The notes under the pieces were generated by a model. That model was not told the DNA's origin and ran no database searches. It worked only from the letters and a program-made list of their open reading frames with translations. A DNA stretch of 64,000 bases. It comes from Arion vulgaris (lineage: Eukaryota; Mollusca; Gastropoda; Stylommatophora; Arionidae). Each line of letters opens with the position of its first letter. Position 1 is the first letter of the stretch. The DNA lies in assembly GCA_020796225.1 (NCBI GenBank), contig CM036755.1:19152817-19216816 (forward strand), written 5' to 3'. The position numbers and the translations under genes are program-made. This document shows, piece after piece, positions 28,601 through 34,600 of this stretch.

Positions 28601-31600
28601 GGACAAACGGGACAGGAGTCTGCACTCTAACAGCATGTACTTGTATGGTGTAACAGTTCCACTTCGACATATCTACTTCAGATAGTTACTTACTCGGCAT
28701 TAGTTACTTCTTCTTCTTCTTTCTCGAATCCTGTATGCCTCACAGCGTCAGGTCAGGAAGAGATTTCTAAAACGGGCCCTAGTATGCGCTTCGTAGATAG
28801 TCTCTTTTCGCCTCTGTTATCTCTGAGGTCCATCTTTTGCGTGGCCGGCCTTTTGCTTTGTACCCATTGTATCGGAGCAGCATTGCTCTTTGGGGTGCAC
28901 TGTCTGATGGTAATCTGCTTACGTGACCGAACCATTTAATTTGTTGTTTCTTGATGAAGTCTAGTACTGATGTTGTACCCACTTTTTCCTGATGTCTTCA
29001 TTTCTCAACCGGTCTCTTCTTGTTACACCCAGCATTCTGCGTAGACACTTCATCTCTGTTGTGACTAGTTTTCTTCTATCGTTTGTTGTCAGCGTCCAGG
29101 TTTGGCACTGGTAACATAATGTGGGAGAAAGATTGTGTTGAACATTGCTCTTTTGTGTTCATGGTGACGTGTTTGCATCTTAAAATTGGCGCCATTTGCC
29201 CTATCATTTGATTTGCTTTGTTGCATCTGTGTTGAATTTCATTAGTTATTCTTCCATTTGCTGAAAAAATGCTCCCAGGTATGTGAAATCTTTTGCTTGA
29301 TTTAGTAGATGATTATCGATGGAGATGTTGGTAGTTACTTACTCAATGTTAAGTTACTTACTCGGTGTGGGTTACTTCTCAAAAACTTAGTGTAGATTGT
29401 ACTATAAAATGGCCTGTGTTTTGACAGGGCTTGTAAGGGGAGCAAATAACAGCAGCCCTGCGACCTACAAGGCATGTCATAACAGGCGACTGAGGAAGGA
29501 GCCTAGAGAAGCTACCCTATTAAATAAAAAGCGTTGCAGAAATCAGATGCACTGGACTACTTGTAGGCGCATGACAAGCACAATGTACAATCGTTCTTAG
29601 GCTCAGATAATACACAAATCACAAAGAGTGGTTTAACAAGTGGTTGATAGGGAGTATTTTAAGAAGAAGATGTACTATGAAATAAATGACACTCACCTGG
29701 AGGAGGTTCTAAGCGTTGATCTACTTCTTTGGAACGAGATCTAGAATGGTGTCTGGGTGATGCTCTCGGCTTTGATCTTGACCTGGATCTGCGACGTGAC
29801 CTCGGCCCTCTTCGACTTCTTGAGTTAGATCTGGAGCGAGATCCGTCCAAACTGCTCTGCTTAGGAGGAGTTCGAGTTCGCTGTGGTCGATCATGGTCAT
29901 ACCTGTCCTTCCCACGAACAGTCTTCTCTCTATCTCGTTCCCGCTCAATCTCCCTCTCTTTTTCTTTCTCCAATTCTTTCTCTTTAAGTTCTCTTTCTCT
30001 TTCCCGCTCTTTATCCAATTCCTTCTCTCTCTCTCTTTGTTCTCTATCCCTAGTCTCTTTTTCTCTTTGGAGTTCTTTCTCTCTATCACGCTCCCTTTGC
30101 AACTCTTTCTCTCTTTCCCGTTCCTTCATTTCTCTCTCCCGTTCCTTCATTTCTCGATCTAATTTTTCTTGCTCTCTTTTTTCTTTCTCTCTGGCCTCCA
30201 TTTCTTTCTGCTCTCTTTCTCTCTCTTCAAGTTCTCGAACTCTTTCTTTTTCCCTCTCCATCTCTCTCTCCCGTTCTCTAAGAAGATCTTCTCTGATACT
30301 ATCCCTCTCTGAGCTATCTTCTTTATACTCCTTAGACTCTCTAGAATCCTCCCTTGAATGAGACTGTCTATTGTCGGCACCTTCACTACTTCTAGAATCA
30401 TAGTGACTCATCCTATCCCTTCTGGTTCCATATTCCCGTTCCTTATCTTGCTCCCGGGATCTTGGCCGATCCTCATTTTTACTACCTCTGCTTCCAATAT
30501 CGGGATCCCTGGGTCTTGATCGACCATCATCATTCCGGCCGTCTTTATCTCTTGAATCATAAGGCTCCTTCGGTTCTGGAGGAAAACTGTAATCCCTAGA
30601 TGATCTTTCATGCAAATCTTTCTCTCTACTTGCGTCATAAGAATCGTGACTTGATGATTGACTACGACTAGAACCACCATCCCGATCTCTACTAGATGCT
30701 CTGTCCCTACTCGAACCCCGATCTCTTTCCTGCGGGCGACGGCTTCCTCAACACTTCAACAAATGAATCTTCAAGAGCCGCTGGTTTATGTGAGTCTCTA
30801 GTCAGTGACTGAGCAGAAGATGATGAGGATGATGTAGATGAGTAAAGCTGTTGTTGTCGTTTCTGTACTTGCTCGTTGATGAAGTCAAGAGGATGCTGCT
30901 GTTGAGGGACAGACTTGTGAGTGTCATCTTCGTTGATATCTAAACCTAGAAAATATCAAATAATAAGTCAGATTTAAAAATGTCATCACATCTACTCTAC
31001 TATTCACTGCATTATGTAGCTATTTATTTATTGGCGAATGAAGCAATGAAATTCTACATTAATTAGCTAAATATTATCTATTTATTGGCGAATGAAGCAA
31101 TGAAATTCTACATTAATTAGCTAAATATTATCTATTTATTGGTGAACGAAGCAATGAAATTCTACATTAATTCGCTAAATATTATCTATTTATCCATGAT
31201 CGAAGCAATGAAATTCTTTGTTAATTAGCTAAATATTTTCTTTTTAATTAACTTCTTTGTTAACTCTTTCCACGCCAAGTTATCTCCTCAATTTTTCAGC
31301 AGTTAATTCAAGGAAGGTTAAAAAAAAAAAAACATTTACGATCCCAACTACTCGTCAATAAATAAACAAAAATGTATTATTATATACCACATTGAAGAAA
31401 ACTGGACAACCCAATAGAATAACAAGGTTGAAAAGTAGTATAAGTAAAACAATAGAAGTAAAACTAGAAAGACTTCTTATAAGGAAGCAACTCTATGGCG
31501 CAGTGTGCGGCTAATAGCGAGCGTGCAACGGACTTCCGCCATGGCGCAGTGTGCGGACTTAAAGCGTGGAAAGAGTTAATTAACTAAACTTTTTATATTT

Positions 31601-34600
31601 ATTTGTATTCGATTCAATGAACTTCTATTCAAAAGAAGAAGTCCAAATTCTGATTCTTAAAATCCTGCAGACATACCTGGTATTTTACTTTTACTTTGTG
31701 ACGTCGGGTAGCCTGGCAGTGGTGGAGGTGGCGGCGGTGGAGAATCTCGTTGAGGCATGACCACTGTAAGACATCCGTACACAGCTAACGTTACCGTGCG
31801 ATAATCACCTTTCAGAATGATTCCATCTGTTGGAACCTGAACATAAAATATTTCACGTCACTTCAATCCAATACAACATATCAAAATAAATGTTTCAGAA
31901 GAATTCTTCCAATTTTTTGGTTAAGTATGATAGCAAATCTTCTTCTTCCTCAAACACTCTATATCGACTACTTGTTAACCAGTTGGTATGATTTGTATGT
32001 GATCTGAGCCTAAGAGCGATGTACGTTGTGCCGGTTAAGCTCCTACAAGTAGGCAAGCACATCTGATTTCTGAGATAGCAAATGAAGAAGCTTTTAAAAT
32101 GAACAAACTGTGTGCATTGTTGATTATCCAATGTATTACCCAATTTACATAATGGTATTAAAAAATGGTTTCTTTACTTTAGTTACTAAGGGTGTGTTAG
32201 TATATAAGAGATAATTAGCAATATTAATAACTACTAAGGGTGCAAGTTTTAGGGAAAAAGTTAGTATATAAGAGATAATTAGCAATATTCATAACTACTA
32301 AGGGTGCAAGTCTTAGGGAAAAAGTTAGTATATAAGAGATAATTAGCAATATTCATAACTACTAAGGGTGCAAGTCTTAGGGAAAATGTTAGTGTATAAG
32401 AGATAATTAGCAATATTCATAACTACTAAGGGTGCAAGTCTTAGGGAAAAAGTTAGTATATAAGAGATAATTAGCAATATTCATAACTACTAAGGGTGCA
32501 AGTCTTAGGGAAAATGTTAGTGTACAAGAGATATAAAATACAATTTCACATAGCTTTTTCATACCTTAGGGTATGAAGCCACTTCACATTTCAAGGATGC
32601 TCTGTGCAGGAGGTAGTAGGGCCAAATCCTTTCCTCACGTGTGGAAGATCGAATGTGGGATTAAACCCCAATCCTCTTGTGTCCGAGTCGATAGATGAAC
32701 GCTTATGCACTACGTTAATCCATCTCACATATAAGAGATCTTCTCTTCCGCCATTTACTTCTTTATAGAGGTGTTGAAGGGTAGGGGAAATGTAGTGATC
32801 TTGTGTGTGCTTGTTTTAAGGCACTTTGAAGGTGTTATTCATTTTCGTAAGGCTGTTCTTGATACTGTCGCTCCATCTTCTGTGTGGTCTTGCTCTTGCT
32901 CTGTACTTGTTATACTTTTTCTGTGTGGCTCTCTGTGGTAGTTGATGCCAGGGCATTCTTGTCAGGTGTCCAAATCATTTAATCTGTTGTTCTTTTATAA
33001 ATCGCATGACTGGTTTCACATCCAGTCTCTTCTAATTTCTTTATTTCTAATTTTGTCTCTTATTGCCACACCTGCAGCTCTAATAAGAGATAATTCGCAA
33101 TATTCATAACTACTAAGGATGTAAGTCATAGGGAAAAGTTAGTATATAACTACCCTGTACAACAATTGAGTGGCATGTACTTACCAGTCGATCCATCTTG
33201 AGTTGAATGTTCTTATTCTCTTTGTACTCAAGTCTGAAATTTGTAATCACAAAGAAATGATTCAAATTAGATGCATAGTTGAATCAATATTACTACATTC
33301 AGTATAACTGTATAGGTGTATAATGTTTCTAAGATATACGGTGTGCTCTTCTGTAACACATATTCTTTCTTCTTTTCGAATGCTTAATATCCACCACTTG
33401 TTATACCATTTACCCGTGCGGTGCCGGGGCTCACAAGGAAACAAAAGAATAGTACTACTGCAACATACAATGCATGTCATAAGAGGCGACTGATGTAGGC
33501 CCTAGGGATGCTACCCTAGCAAATAAAAACAGCGCAGAAATCGGATGTGCTGGCCTACTGTAGGCGCATAACTGGCACAATGTACAATCGCTCTTAGGCT
33601 CAGATCACATACAAATCACTCAGAGAGGTTGACAAGTGGTCGATATGGAGCGTTCGAAGAAGTTATACCACTCTTTGTGATTTGTATGTGATCTGAACCT
33701 AAGAGTGATTGTAAGTTGTGCCAGTTTAGTTTTAGTTCAGTCATCAGATCATCATCACTGCACATCGAACCAATTAGTCTATACTGCTCCGATCTCCTCC
33801 TCAGTATGTCTCTCAGCGTGTGACGACTAACTACACTGGTTCTTTGTTGGCTTTCTATTCTTTTTTGGCTAGCAGTATAGTGTTCTTGTCTAGCAACACC
33901 ACATTTGGTATTCTTGCAGTCTGGTTAGTGTTACAGATTCACCACTATTACTTGAATCATGTACATATCCTCTCTCCCTTAGGAAATCTATAGTATCAGT
34001 CAGTTATGCATCTACAAGTAGGTCCAGCACATCCGATTTCTGCTATGCTTTTTTATTTACTAGGGTATTCCCTAGACCCCTGTCTTAGTCGTCTCTTAAG
34101 ACATGCCTTGTAGGCTGCAATGTTACTATTCTTTGCTTCCCTTGTGGGCCCCAGTAACACTTATATTCAAAAGCACATATATGTTTCGCCACAGTCTTGA
34201 TAAATGGCCATGCTTCACACCTATAAGTATATAGATACAACTGATCATAAAGACCATAATCTGACAAGTTGAAGAAGTAGATTTGATAAGAAAATAAATC
34301 AACAACAAGAAGACAATATATTGTACTCACTGTCCAAGTTTCTCAAAAGTTGACGCATTTGGCTTGTCCAGATTGTTGACAAACACTTGCAGTTCAAACT
34401 CTGATGGCAGAGTACCACTGAAATCAGATAACACAAAGACAAGTTGACATCTTGTTCTCTCAATATAATATAATAATCTTCCTTCTTCTTTGCGTTCGTT
34501 CTTTACAACCAACTTTAATCACTCTTTGTGATATGTTTGATCTTTGCCAAGAACGTGTATACGTTGCAAATTGGTTTGGTAGGCCCCCCAAGCGCATAGA

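Noticed and set aside
29729..30361. Plus-strand open frame of 210 codons (SLSRSRSISLSF-type)
   Set aside because: Antisense shadow of the RS/RE-rich VIRMA exon 6.
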